29,354 bases of DNA from JAFAXD01 sp035472475 (GCA_035472475.1 DATIPA010000142.1:1-29354), one strand, 5' to 3'; positions 1 to 8,671 are shown, counted from the stretch's first letter. Numbers and translations are program-made. The notes: generated from the sequence alone by a model not told the origin.

Positions 1-384
1 GTAGGGCAGCGCCTTGAACAGCGACGCGCTGATCGCGTGATTGTTTCCGGTCATCGACAGCGTATAGCCGTCGGGTGGAGCCGACAGTCCCGCCTGGGCG
101 GCGATGATCGCACCGGCGCCGGGACGGTTCTCGACGATGAACTGCTGGCCGAGGCGCTCGCTGAGCTTGTGCGCCACGATCCGCATGGTGACGTCGGCAA
201 CGCCGCCAGGCCCATACGGAACAATGATGCGCACCGGCCGGTCCGGATAGCCGGATTGCGCCCAGGCCGGGTCGCGCGCGAGCACGCCGTCCATGCCGAC
301 GGCCATCGCGCCAAGCACGACAGCGGCTAACCATGCCTTGGCGTTGGGGGAATTCACCAGCTTAAGCACGCGTGTTCCGCTCAT
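1..384 (-). CDS. Bug-family tripartite tricarboxylate transporter substrate-binding receptor (TctC-like), 5' part
   Basis: The gene runs off the left edge; 128 codons are visible from an ATG at 384. The N-terminus has a hydrophobic signal segment with an AWAQ-type cleavage region near residues 35-40. It is followed by YPDRPVRIIVPYGPGG, the characteristic first strand and ligand loop of Bug receptors, and by ENRPGAGAIIAAQ and PPDGYTL, all canonical for the family. Such periplasmic receptors bind small carboxylates or other organic acids and are abundant, often orphan, in Bradyrhizobium and Burkholderiales. The ligand cannot be deduced. Full family length is about 320-330 residues, so roughly 60 percent is missing here. 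No clear ribosome binding site precedes the ATG, so the start is moderately sure and the family is very sure. Confidence 0.9.
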   Translation of the reverse strand, partial: MSGTRVLKLVNSPNAKAWLAAVVLGAMAVGMDGVLARDPAWAQSGYPDRPVRIIVPYGPGGVADVTMRIVAHKLSERLGQQFIVENRPGAGAIIAAQAGLSAPPDGYTLSMTGNNHAISASLFKALPY

Positions 385-491
385 TGCGGAGCGAATGGTA
401 GCGCATTTCGGGGTGGTGAAGTCTCGCTAGTTGGGCCTCCCTAGCCGCTTGCCAAATTCAGTCGTGCGCGGACGGCTCGCGCATCATTGTG

Positions 492-527
492 AACGCGGCG
501 CGCGCGGGCATCGCGGCGCGCCGCGTT
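492..527 (-). terminator. Perfect 12-bp inverted repeat downstream of the small Trp/His-rich gene
   Basis: AACGCGGCGCGC (492-503) pairs perfectly with GCGCGCCGCGTT (516-527) around a 12-nt loop. It starts 14 nt beyond the stop at 541 of the minus-strand small gene. There is no T-tract after it on that strand, so it is a very stable 3' hairpin (terminator or mRNA protector) rather than a textbook intrinsic terminator. Confidence 0.5.
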
Positions 528-540
528 GAACTGCGTGCGC

Positions 541-734
541 TCACCAGCGCCGCCACCAGTAATGATAGTGCCACCGATGCCAGCGACGATAGCGCCACCA
601 AACGAGCTGGGCGAGCTGGCCGGCGGACGCCGCTTGATCGATCGCAACGCCATTGGCCGGCATCGCGGACGCGCCCGACACCGCAAGCACACCGAGCGCC
701 AGAGCGGATAGGGCCGTGAGAAAACGAGTCTCAT
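541..734 (-). pseudogene. Small secreted Trp/His/Tyr-rich protein, frameshifted near its start
   Basis: An ATG at 734 has a strong ribosome binding site (GAGGAG, about 6 nt upstream), but its frame gives an implausible arginine-rich product. One extra base in the four-base A-run at 721-724 (T-run on the coding strand) restores a coherent 64-residue protein. That protein starts MRLVFLTALSALALG, has an Ala-rich signal peptide ending near SGASAMPANG, and carries AIDQAASAGQLAQ followed by a tail made almost only of Trp, Arg, His and Tyr, ending WWRRW. This pattern matches small exported proteins of unknown function that I recall from Bradyrhizobium. The aromatic/histidine tail could bind metal or haem, but that is speculation. 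Either this is a real one-base deletion or a homopolymer sequencing error. A 12-bp hairpin follows the stop. Confidence 0.6.
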
Positions 735-985
735 GCTTTGCTCCTCTAAGTCGCCCGATTCGATGCTAACCGCGGGGGATGAACCGTGCGTGAACTCCGA
801 CACGGGCCTCATTCACTGTGGAAGGTCGGCGCGCGCGTTCTGCTGCATCGCATCACATAGCGTGGAAAATGAAGACGTGATGCGCGTGGCTGATTGCCAA
901 CGCGACGTCTGCCCGGTAGCGTGCAAGGTGTGACGAAAGCCGCAGGCCTGATGAACCGATCGACTGCCGAACGAGAGGTCCGATC

Positions 986-1246
986 ATGCGAATGTGGTAC
1001 GCGCTCAGTCTTTTTATCGCGACCGCGCTGGCGCTCGCGACCGGTGTTCGCCCCGCCGTCGCCGTCGTGCTCTATCCCTGGTGCGTGCAATACGGCGGCA
1101 TCGCGTCGAGCACCACGAACTGCGGGTTCACAAGCTTCGCCCAATGCCGGGCTACGGCGTCGGGCAATGGCGCCTGGTGCATCCCGAATCCGCAATATAC
1201 GCCGTATCCGCCCTCGCCACGGTACGCTCCGCCGGTGCGGCGATAA
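986..1246 (+). CDS. DUF3551-like small secreted cysteine protein
   Basis: An 86-residue protein preceded by GAGAGG about 8 nt before the ATG. Residues 1-26 form a signal peptide ending near PAVAVV. The mature part begins LYPWCVQYGG and contains NCGFTSFAQC and GAWCIPNPQY, that is four cysteines in the W-C...NC-G...QC...C spacing typical of DUF3551, a family of short exported proteins multiplied in Bradyrhizobium. The C-terminus is Pro/Tyr-rich. Two periplasmic disulfides are likely. No biochemical role is known to me. The stop codon overlaps an in-frame ATG of the next reading frame (TAATG at 1244-1248), but the PRC-barrel gene more likely starts further down. Confidence 0.8.
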   Translation: MRMWYALSLFIATALALATGVRPAVAVVLYPWCVQYGGIASSTTNCGFTSFAQCRATASGNGAWCIPNPQYTPYPPSPRYAPPVRR

Positions 1247-1320
1247 TGCCGCTGCCTGCACGGAACCGCCCGCGTCCCGAGCGAGTTAGGGTCGGAGCAT
1301 CTCTGCACCGGAGGGGCAGC

Positions 1321-1923
1321 TTGCGCGCGTTTCGAACAGCCGTTCGTATAGCGGTCGTTATCTCGCTCTTGGATCTTGCCGCCGGCTTGGCGCGCGCCGA
1401 AGAGCCCGGACGGCAGCTATCGCAGGCAAGCGATCAACCCGCGGCCGCGGGGACGCCCGCACCGCCCGCGGTGGCACCGGCACCGCCTCCTGCCGCGGCA
1501 CCGGCACCGCCCCCTGCTGCGACGCCCGCTCCCGAGGCACCCGCAGCGGCGGCCGTCGGCACGCCCGCCACGGTTCTGGACGATCAGCAAGTCGTCACTG
1601 TTCTGGGACGGAGCGTGCGTGGCCGCGAAGGCGAAGACATGGGACGGATCGTGGACGTCATCGTCAACCGAGCCGGCCAGGTGCGTGCCGCCGTCATCGA
1701 TTTCGGCGGATTTCTTGGGGTCGGCAGCCGGAAGGTCGCCGTCGATTGGAGGGCTTTGCGCTTCGAACCAACAGGAAAGCCGGACCACATTACGCTGGAT
1801 TTGACCCGCAACAGCGTCCGTCTGGCGCCCGAATACAAGGAGGGCTCGCCGGTCGTAGTGCTGGGCACGCCCGAGGCGAGCCAGCCGACGAACGGTAGCG
1901 CGTCGAAGGATGCCTCCAAGTAG
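1321..1923 (+). CDS. Exported PRC-barrel domain protein with Ala/Pro linker
   Basis: I chose a TTG start at 1321 because GGAGGGG lies 4-10 nt upstream and the product then begins directly with a signal peptide (RTAVRIAVVISLLDLAAG...ARA). The frame stays open much further upstream, but that part overlaps the DUF3551-like gene. The product is 200 residues. After the signal comes an Ala/Pro-rich linker (roughly residues 38-80), then a PRC-barrel (about 90-165) with the typical LGRSVRGREGEDMGRIVDVIVNRAG and AVIDFGGFLGVGSRKVAVDW segments (each part of the conserved strand pattern). PRC-barrels are small beta domains found in photosynthetic reaction centre H subunits, RimM and many exported stress proteins of rhizobia. 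The role here is unknown; probably periplasmic or membrane-surface associated. Confidence 0.8.
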   Translation: MRAFRTAVRIAVVISLLDLAAGLARAEEPGRQLSQASDQPAAAGTPAPPAVAPAPPPAAAPAPPPAATPAPEAPAAAAVGTPATVLDDQQVVTVLGRSVRGREGEDMGRIVDVIVNRAGQVRAAVIDFGGFLGVGSRKVAVDWRALRFEPTGKPDHITLDLTRNSVRLAPEYKEGSPVVVLGTPEASQPTNGSASKDASK

Positions 1924-2005
1924 AAACGAGCGCGCGTCCGCTCGTCACCGACACGGGTTGGTCGATCTTCACGATCGTGACGTGCCGCGCGAGGCCGACG
2001 CTCGC

Positions 2006-3259
2006 ATGTCCCACAAAGTGCCATTGCCAGCGGTCATCGAACGCGCGGCCGCCCCCTCGCGCGCCAGCCTGCGCGGGCTCGACTGGTTCACGTTCTCGAT
2101 CGCCAATGTGCAGACCGGGTTTGGCCCCTTCATCGCGATCTATCTGACGGCTCAAAAGTGGACCCAGGTCGATATCGGACTTCTGCTGACCGTCGGCAGT
2201 CTGGTGTCATTGGTCGGACAGATCCCGGGCGGCGCCCTCGTTGACGCCGCACGCTCGGAGCGGCGCGTTGCCATGGTGGCGGTTGCCGTCATCGCGTTCA
2301 GCGCGCTGGTTTTGGCCCTGTGGCCGATTCTCGCAAGCGTCCTCGTCGCGCAGATCCTGCACGCGGCGGCGAGTTGCGTGCTCGGCCCGGCGATTGGCGC
2401 CATCTCCCTCGGCCTGGTCGGCCATTTCGCGATCGCAAATCGCCTCGGCCGCAATGCCTGCTTCGCGTCGATCGGAAACGGTCTCTCGGCAGCGGCGATG
2501 GGCGCGATCGGCTACTTTATTTCAAACCAGGCGGTGTTCTTCTTCACGGCGGCCTTGTGCCTACCGACCCTGATCGCGCTGTCCTACATCAAGGATGACG
2601 AAGTCGATCCCACGCGCGCGCACGGCGGTATCCCCGATAAGAGCCATGGCGAACTGGCCTCGGAATGGGGCTTCATTCGCAGCATCGCCGGCAACTGGCC
2701 GCTGATGATCTTCGCGGGTGCCGTCGTCCTATTCCAACTGGCCAACACCGCGATGCTCCCGCTCATCGGCAGCACCGTGACGATGCGATCAAGCCAATGG
2801 GCGACCGTGCTGGTGGCCGCCTGCATCGTGGCCCCGCAGCTGCTGGTCGCAGTCTCCTCGCCCTGGGTCGGCCGTCAAGCCCAACGCTGGGGGCGTCGCC
2901 CATTGCTTTTGCTGGGCTTTGCAGCGCTGCCGATCCGCGCCATTTTGGTGGCGACGACGGCTGATCCGTACTTGCTTGTAGCGGTGCAGGCGCTCGACGG
3001 CATTTCAGCCGCCGTGCTTGGCGTCCTCGTTCCCTTGGTGATTGCCGATACGACCAGAGGCACCGGGCATTTCAACCTCGCACAAGGCGTGGTCGGGGCC
3101 GCGGTCGGGATTGGTGCTTCCTTCAGCACGACGCTGGCCGGCTATCTGACCGATCAGTTCGGCAGCTCTACCGCGTTCCTGGGCCTTGCGAGCGTCGCAT
3201 CGCTCGGGCTCATTGTCGTTTACCTGCTCATGCCCGAGACGCGGCCCGAGAAGGGATAA
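2006..3259 (+). CDS. MFS transporter
   Basis: A 417-residue hydrophobic protein with about twelve membrane segments in two halves. The frame is open from 1910, but the upstream part overlaps the PRC-barrel gene and is Arg/His-rich and non-membrane. The ATG at 2006, with GAGG 11 nt upstream and MSHKVPLP as start, is preferred. Segment 1 begins LDWFTFSIANVQTGFGPFIAIY. A loop 2-3 motif-A-like segment (GGALVDAARSERRV) and its half-repeat (VGRQAQRWGRRPLLLLG) are visible. A polar loop near residues 205-230 separates the halves. These are drug/metabolite:H+ antiporters or sugar/acid permeases; the substrate is not readable. It converges with the GT4 gene with 23 nt between the stops and no clear terminator. 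Confidence 0.85.
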   Translation: MSHKVPLPAVIERAAAPSRASLRGLDWFTFSIANVQTGFGPFIAIYLTAQKWTQVDIGLLLTVGSLVSLVGQIPGGALVDAARSERRVAMVAVAVIAFSALVLALWPILASVLVAQILHAAASCVLGPAIGAISLGLVGHFAIANRLGRNACFASIGNGLSAAAMGAIGYFISNQAVFFFTAALCLPTLIALSYIKDDEVDPTRAHGGIPDKSHGELASEWGFIRSIAGNWPLMIFAGAVVLFQLANTAMLPLIGSTVTMRSSQWATVLVAACIVAPQLLVAVSSPWVGRQAQRWGRRPLLLLGFAALPIRAILVATTADPYLLVAVQALDGISAAVLGVLVPLVIADTTRGTGHFNLAQGVVGAAVGIGASFSTTLAGYLTDQFGSSTAFLGLASVASLGLIVVYLLMPETRPEKG

Positions 3260-3282
3260 GCGCCCCGCACCTGATGGCCAAA

Positions 3283-4332
3283 CTACACACTCGCCAACCG
3301 CAGACGCGGGGTGGCGGCAAGTTGTCGATAGACCCCAAGGTATTCGTTGGCCATACGTCGGGCCGTGAACCGTTCATCGAAGCGCGCACGCACGCGTTCG
3401 CGCGACAGCGCTGAGAGCTGGCCGATAGCGCCGACCGCGCTAAGCTCGTCCTCCACGATGAAGCCGGTCACTCCGTCTTCAATGATCTCGGGAACGGACC
3501 CGCGGTTGAACGCAATCACCGGCGTGCCGCAGGCCATGGCCTCGATCATCACCAAGCCAAACGGCTCGGGCCAGTCGATCGGAACGACCAGCGCAATGGC
3601 GCCGCTCAGAAACTCCGATTTCCGCGAATCGTCGATCTCGCCGAGGTACTCGACGAACGGCAGGCTCATCAGCGGGCGGATCTGCTCCTCGAAATAGTCC
3701 CGATCGGCCCTGTCGATCTTGGCTGCGATCTTGATCGGAAGCCCACACCGCTCGGCGATCCGGATGGCGCGATCGACGGATTTCTCCGGCGATATCCGAC
3801 CCAGGAATGCGAGATAGCTGGGCCGCACGGGTTTCGGCGTCAGCAGGTCCGCGGGCAGTCCATGGTAGATGGTCTTGACCCAGCCGGCCTGCGGCACCGG
3901 CCGGCGCTGGGAATTTGAGATCGATATCACCGGCATTGACGAAAACGTCGTGAACACCGGCTGATGCTCGGGCAGGTCGAGCCGGCCATGTAGCGTCGTG
4001 ATGAAGGGCGTGGACTGCCGCGAAAACAACGAAAACGGATAGTAGTCCAGGTGGAAATGGAGGACGTCAAAATGGTCGGATTGGCGCCGGACCTGCTCCA
4101 GCATCGCCATGTGCAATCCCATCGGATCCCGCACGGACGTATCGAGGCGCAGCGCCCGCGGCCAGATGGCTTCGAGCCGCGCGGAGGTGTGAGAATCTCC
4201 GCTGGCGAACAGGGTAACGTCGTGGCCGAGGGCGACGAGTTCCTCCGTCAGCCAGGCAATAACGCGCTCAGTACCACCGTACAGCTTAGGGGGAACCGCC
4301 TCGGTCAGCGGCGATATCTGCGCGATACGCAT
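3283..4332 (-). CDS. Glycosyltransferase family 4 protein
   Basis: A 349-residue GT-B fold enzyme. Residues 8-23 contain PLTEAVPPKLYGGTER, the N-terminal nucleotide-sugar loop typical of this rhizobial GT4 group. HFHLDYYPFSL and TTLHGRLDLPE follow in the acceptor domain. The C-terminal donor domain begins near PSYLAFLGRISPEKS (about 165-180) and carries EPFGLVMIEAMACGTPVI at about residues 253-270, the E-x7-E signature that contacts the sugar nucleotide. It is a cytoplasmic retaining transferase; donor and acceptor are unknown. It is divergent from the ABC exporter gene and at the head of a block of glucan and trehalose genes, so a role in making a glucan or glycoside is possible. It may share its 245-nt upstream region with the exporter. 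Confidence 0.9.
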   Translation of the reverse strand: MRIAQISPLTEAVPPKLYGGTERVIAWLTEELVALGHDVTLFASGDSHTSARLEAIWPRALRLDTSVRDPMGLHMAMLEQVRRQSDHFDVLHFHLDYYPFSLFSRQSTPFITTLHGRLDLPEHQPVFTTFSSMPVISISNSQRRPVPQAGWVKTIYHGLPADLLTPKPVRPSYLAFLGRISPEKSVDRAIRIAERCGLPIKIAAKIDRADRDYFEEQIRPLMSLPFVEYLGEIDDSRKSEFLSGAIALVVPIDWPEPFGLVMIEAMACGTPVIAFNRGSVPEIIEDGVTGFIVEDELSAVGAIGQLSALSRERVRARFDERFTARRMANEYLGVYRQLAATPRLRLASV

Positions 4333-4521
4333 GCATACTCCTGGTGCAGGCCCCCCAGCCCGGACGGGCTTCGGGCACGATAAATGCTTGAGTCCGATGC
4401 AGGACGATTGGTCACGTAACCAACGAAACGGAGACTCGTTCCTTGAAACCGATTGCGAGATGGCGCGTTGGGTCTAACGGGGCGTCTCGAAATCGACCAA
4501 GTGCTGATTACATCCATTGGA

Positions 4522-4565
4522 GACAGTCTGGGATAGGGGACAGTCTGGGTAGGCGACAGTCTGGG
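4522..4565. repeat. Three direct copies of GACAGTCTGGG
   Basis: GACAGTCTGGG occurs at 4522-4532, 4539-4549 and 4555-4565, with 17- and 16-nt periods, immediately before the preferred ATG of the ABC exporter. The spacers are short and related (ATAGGG, TAGGC). It could be a small operator array, a leader feature, or a slipped-strand expansion. Confidence 0.75.
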
Positions 4566-4577
4566 GTAGGTGTTGGG

Positions 4578-6356
4578 ATGGAAGATGTTGGATTGGATGA
4601 TCTCTGCCGCTTTGCAACGCGTCCGCTGGCGTTTATTGCACGTTATTTGCGCAGGCGGCTAGTCGCCCATGCGGTCATTGTAGCCGCCGTGCTGGCGGCG
4701 GTGGGCTGTTCAGTCACCACTCAATATGGCGTCAAGACGCTGGTCGACGCGCTGGCGAGCCCGGCGCATGGCGGCAATGTCGTGTGGTTTGCCTTTATTT
4801 TGCTCGTTTCGCTGATCGCAGCCGACAATCTGTTGTGGCGGGTCGCAAGCTGGATCGCAAATGGTGCGTTCGTCAAGGTGACCGGCGACCTGCGCTCGGA
4901 CCTGTTCCGTCACCTGACCGGGCACGCGCCGAGCTATTTCCAGGACCGGCTGCCCGGCATGCTGACGAGCCGCATCACCGCCACGTCGAACGCTATTTTC
5001 ACCATCGAAAACATGTTCGTGTGGAACGTATTGCCGCCCTGCGTGGCAACGCTGGGCGCCATCATCCTGTTGCTCTCGGTCAGCGTACCGATGGCGGCGA
5101 CGTTGGGATTGATCGCCGGCGTGCTCGTGGCGGCCATGTTTCGGTTCGCGGCGGCCGGCAAGCCCCTGCACCATGATTTTGCTGACAAGGCCTCCACCGT
5201 CGACGGCGAAATGGTCGACGTAATCGGCAATCTGCCGATGGTACGGGCTTTTTGCGGGATCCGGCGCGAACATTCCCGGTTCGACCAGGCGGTCGATCGC
5301 GAAATGTCGTCGCGGCGGCGCAGCCTGCTTTATCTCGAGAAGCTACGGCTTACGCATGCGCTGATTACGATAGCCCTGACCATCTGCCTGCTGGCCTGGG
5401 CGATCGTGCTGTGGCAGCGCGGCGCGGCCACCGCCGGCGAGGTCGTGCTGGTATGCACTCTCGGAATGTCCGTTCTGCACGCGACCCGCGACTTGGCCGT
5501 GGCGCTCGTTGACGTCACCCAGCATTTCGCGCGCCTTGCGGAGGCGCTCGTGACCTTACTCCTGCCGCACGAACTGCGTGACCACCCGGAAGCGGTGCCG
5601 CTGCAGCGGCGCGGCGCACGGGTCGTGTTCCAGGACGTCACCTTCGCCTACCGGGAAGGCCATCCCGTATTCGAGAATTTCAGCCTCGAGCTCGAGCCGG
5701 ATCAGCGCGTCGGCCTTGTCGGCCCGTCTGGCGGCGGCAAGTCCACCCTGTTTACGCTGCTGCAACGCTTCTATGACGTGCAGGAAGGCCGCATCCTGAT
5801 CGACGGTCAGGATATCTCCATGGTCACGCAGGACAGCTTGCGCGCCGCGATCTCGGTCGTGCCGCAGGACACCTCGCTGTTCCATCGCAGCGTCATGGAG
5901 AACATCCGCTACGGTCGTCCCGACGCGACCGACGAGGAGGTGCTGCAGGCCGCGGTAGCGGCGCGCTGCGAATTCATCGAAGCGCTGCCCGAAGGTTTCG
6001 CCACCAAGGTCGGCGACCGCGGATTGCGCCTGTCGGGCGGGCAGCGGCAGCGGATTGCGATCGCGCGCGGCTTCCTGAAGAAGGCCCCGATCCTGCTGCT
6101 GGACGAGGCGACCTCCGCGCTCGACAGCGAATCTGAGGAGGCTATTCGCGAGGCCCTGGAGCGATTGATGCGCGGGCGCACCGTACTGGCGATCGCGCAT
6201 CGGCTCTCGACCTTGCGCAGCTTCGATCGCATTGTTGTCCTGCAGGCCGGCCGCATTGTTCAGGATGGCCCTCCCGACGCGCTGATTCGGCGTGAGGGCA
6301 TCTACCGCGAGCTGGTGATGCGGGAGATGGGCAGGCTCGGCAAGCAGGCGGCCTGA
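4578..6356 (+). CDS. ABC exporter with fused membrane and ATPase domains
   Basis: A 592-residue half-transporter from the ATG at 4578; the frame is open to a TTG at 4443, but that extension covers the GACAGTCTGGG repeats and lacks conserved character. Residues about 20-320 form a six-helix exporter membrane domain (LVAHAVIVAAVLAAVGCSVT onward). The ATPase domain follows: Walker A GPSGGGKST (about 381), Q-loop VVPQDTSLFHRS, signature LSGGQRQR (about 484), Walker B ILLLDEATSALDSE (about 505) and H-loop AIAHRLST (about 539). All catalytic elements are intact. It should work as a homodimer exporting a lipid, glycan or peptide. Its position between a GT4 gene and a debranching enzyme hints at glycan export, but this is inference. 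A hairpin terminator follows the stop directly. Confidence 0.92.
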   Translation: MEDVGLDDLCRFATRPLAFIARYLRRRLVAHAVIVAAVLAAVGCSVTTQYGVKTLVDALASPAHGGNVVWFAFILLVSLIAADNLLWRVASWIANGAFVKVTGDLRSDLFRHLTGHAPSYFQDRLPGMLTSRITATSNAIFTIENMFVWNVLPPCVATLGAIILLLSVSVPMAATLGLIAGVLVAAMFRFAAAGKPLHHDFADKASTVDGEMVDVIGNLPMVRAFCGIRREHSRFDQAVDREMSSRRRSLLYLEKLRLTHALITIALTICLLAWAIVLWQRGAATAGEVVLVCTLGMSVLHATRDLAVALVDVTQHFARLAEALVTLLLPHELRDHPEAVPLQRRGARVVFQDVTFAYREGHPVFENFSLELEPDQRVGLVGPSGGGKSTLFTLLQRFYDVQEGRILIDGQDISMVTQDSLRAAISVVPQDTSLFHRSVMENIRYGRPDATDEEVLQAAVAARCEFIEALPEGFATKVGDRGLRLSGGQRQRIAIARGFLKKAPILLLDEATSALDSESEEAIREALERLMRGRTVLAIAHRLSTLRSFDRIVVLQAGRIVQDGPPDALIRREGIYRELVMREMGRLGKQAA

Positions 6357-6386
6357 CGACGCAGCGCTCTTCGCGTCGGCGTTTTT
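6357..6386 (+). terminator. Intrinsic terminator of the ABC exporter gene
   Basis: CGACGC (6357-6362) pairs with GCGTCG (6373-6378) around a 10-nt loop and is followed, after GC, by G and five T's (6381-6386). The stem begins at the first base after the TGA stop. Confidence 0.65.
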
Positions 6387-6439
6387 GATACAATCAATAG
6401 CGAGCACGAATCAGATAACGAGCGCGGAAGGATATTTCG

Positions 6440-8671
6440 TTGTCCCAGGCTGCCGGGCGATCGTTGACCAGACCTGTACCGCAGGCGACGCCCGATCCGG
6501 GCCTGGCTGAGGTTTCGTTCTATATCCCGGAAGGGCACCTGCCGTCGCGGCCGCGCCATACGATCAAGCATGGCGAAAGCTTTCTGGTCATGGATAGCCA
6601 CGGCGACATCGGCGCCTCCTCCGGAGGAGCCGATGGATATTTTCATAACGACACCCGCTTCGTCTCGCTGCTCGAGTTGCGCTTCAACGGCGAAACTCCA
6701 TTGCTTCTGGGCAGCAATGTGCGCGACGACAATTCGGCGCTGAGCGCCGATCTCACGAACCCCGACATCTATCTCGGCGGCCGGATCGTCTTGCAGAAAG
6801 ACGCGGTGCACATGGTGCGCACCACCTACGTGCACCACAACACCGCTTATCAGCGCGTCGCGATCAAGAACTACAGCGACCGGCCGGTCGGATTCGAGCT
6901 GTCGTTTCGCTTTGCCAGTGATTTTGCCGACATTTTCGAGGTCCGCGGATTGTCCCGGCCGCGCCGGGGTATCGCGCATCCGCCGTTGACCAGACCCGAT
7001 ACGGTGCTGCTGAAATATGAAGGTCTCGACCGCGTCGTGCGCCGCACGCAGGTCATGTTCGATCCGGCGCCGACCACGCTTGAGCAAGACGAGGCACATT
7101 ACCAACTGACGCTCGCGCCCAACCAGGTCACCGCGATCTTTCTGGCGCTGGCGTGCGATCCGGAGGAGACCCGGACACCGAATTTCTTCAAGAGCTTGCT
7201 TGCAGCCCGCCGAGAGACCCGCGCCGCGACCGGGAATTCCGCGACCGTGGAGACCTCAAACGCGATCTTCAACGAGGTCTTGTGCAGGTCCATGGCCGAC
7301 CTCGATATGCTGCTGACGGCTACTCCCGACGGCCGTTATCCGTTTGCGGGCATCCCCTGGTATTCGACGACATTCGGGCGCGACGGGCTGATCACGGCGC
7401 AGGAAGTTCTGTGGCTCAACCCGGAGATCGCGCGCGGCGTGCTCAAGCGTCTCGCGCGCTATCAGGCGTCAACGACCGATTTGGAAGCGGACGCGGAGCC
7501 GGGCAAGATCTTGCACGAAATGCGCGGCGGCGAGATGGCCGCGCTGCGCGAAGTTCCGTTCGGCCTCTATTACGGCAGCATTGATTCCACTCCGTTGTTC
7601 GTCATGCTGGCCGGCCTCTACGTGGAACGGACCGGGGATTTGCAAACGCTCCAAGCGCTGTGGCCGGCGATCGACGCTGCGCTGGCGTGGATCGACGGCC
7701 CCGCCGACCCCGATGGCGATGGTTTTCTGGAGTACGAGCGCGCAAGCGAGGACGGCCTCGTTAATCAGGGTTGGAAGGATTCCTTCGATTCCGTCTTCCA
7801 CGCCGACGGATCCACCGCGCCGCCGCCGATCGCACTCGCCGAAGTGCAGGGCTACGTGTACGCGGCCAAGCGCCTGGCTGCCCGCTGCGCCGCCCTGCTC
7901 GGCGATCAGGTCAGAGCAAACGCGCTTGATGCCCAGGCGGCTCGGCTGGCCGAGCGTTTCGACGCAGCGTTCTGGTGTCCGGAGATCGACAACTACGCGT
8001 TGGCGCTCGACCGTGACAAGAAGCCCTGCCGCGTCCGCGCGTCAAACGCGGGACAGCTCTTGTTCACCGGCATCGTCAAACCGAAGCGTGCCGCGATCAT
8101 CGTCGATCAGTTGTTGCGGCCGCATTTCTTTTCGGGATGGGGTATCCGCACGATCGCGGCCGGGGAAGCCCGCTACAATCCGATGTCGTATCACAACGGC
8201 TCGATCTGGCCGCATGACAACGCGCTGATCGCGCTTGGCTTTGCGCGCTATGGCTACAAGCGGGCGGCCGGCAAGGTGCTGCAGGCCATATTCGATGTCG
8301 CGAGCTACATGGACCTGCGCCGGCTGCCAGAGCTTTATTGCGGGTTTCAGCGTCGCCTCGGCCGCGGCCCGACGCTCTATCCGGTAGCCTGTGCGCCGCA
8401 GGCCTGGGCCGCCGGCGCGCCGTTCCTCCTGCTGCAGGCCACGCTTGGACTGACGTTCGATCCGGCCAGGCGCGAAATCTGCCTGCACAACCCGTATCTG
8501 CCGCCGTTTCTGGACCACGTTCTGCTGCGCAATGCGCGGCTGTGCGATGCGAGCGTCGACCTGATGGTTCATCGCGATGGCGACGCGGTCTCGGTCGAAG
8601 TCGTCCGCACCGAAGGCGCAATCCGGGTTTTGGTCGTTTATGACGATTCGCCCGGCGAATCGGGACACTAG
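6440..8671 (+). CDS. Amylo-alpha-1,6-glucosidase / glycogen debranching enzyme-like protein
   Basis: A 743-residue protein starting at TTG 6440, with AAGGA about 9 nt upstream. The N-terminal beta-rich domain (about 30-260) has the HGESFLVMDSHGDI and DGYFHNDTRFVS motifs of the bacterial GDE N-terminal domain. The C-terminal (alpha/alpha)6 barrel carries PWYSTTFGRDGLITAQ (about 308), DGFLEYERASEDGLVNQGWK and YHNGSIWPHDNALIALG (about 583), typical of amylo-alpha-1,6-glucosidases. These hydrolyse alpha-1,6 branch linkages of glycogen or act on related oligosaccharides in the cytoplasm. It is separated from the exporter by a terminator, so it probably has its own promoter (a TACAAT -10-like hexamer lies at 6389-6394, without a convincing -35). 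The TAG stop lies inside the first base pairs of the following palindrome, suggesting the element fixed or replaced the original 3' end. Confidence 0.9.
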   Translation: MSQAAGRSLTRPVPQATPDPGLAEVSFYIPEGHLPSRPRHTIKHGESFLVMDSHGDIGASSGGADGYFHNDTRFVSLLELRFNGETPLLLGSNVRDDNSALSADLTNPDIYLGGRIVLQKDAVHMVRTTYVHHNTAYQRVAIKNYSDRPVGFELSFRFASDFADIFEVRGLSRPRRGIAHPPLTRPDTVLLKYEGLDRVVRRTQVMFDPAPTTLEQDEAHYQLTLAPNQVTAIFLALACDPEETRTPNFFKSLLAARRETRAATGNSATVETSNAIFNEVLCRSMADLDMLLTATPDGRYPFAGIPWYSTTFGRDGLITAQEVLWLNPEIARGVLKRLARYQASTTDLEADAEPGKILHEMRGGEMAALREVPFGLYYGSIDSTPLFVMLAGLYVERTGDLQTLQALWPAIDAALAWIDGPADPDGDGFLEYERASEDGLVNQGWKDSFDSVFHADGSTAPPPIALAEVQGYVYAAKRLAARCAALLGDQVRANALDAQAARLAERFDAAFWCPEIDNYALALDRDKKPCRVRASNAGQLLFTGIVKPKRAAIIVDQLLRPHFFSGWGIRTIAAGEARYNPMSYHNGSIWPHDNALIALGFARYGYKRAAGKVLQAIFDVASYMDLRRLPELYCGFQRRLGRGPTLYPVACAPQAWAAGAPFLLLQATLGLTFDPARREICLHNPYLPPFLDHVLLRNARLCDASVDLMVHRDGDAVSVEVVRTEGAIRVLVVYDDSPGESGH

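Noticed and set aside
994..1320. Long N-terminal extension of the PRC-barrel frame
   Set aside because: It overlaps the DUF3551-like gene, is Arg-rich, and the TTG at 1321 has a strong ribosome binding site right before a signal peptide.
5556..7105. Long minus-strand open frames opposite the ABC exporter and debranching genes
   Set aside because: They are GC-rich antisense shadows of genes with intact catalytic motifs.
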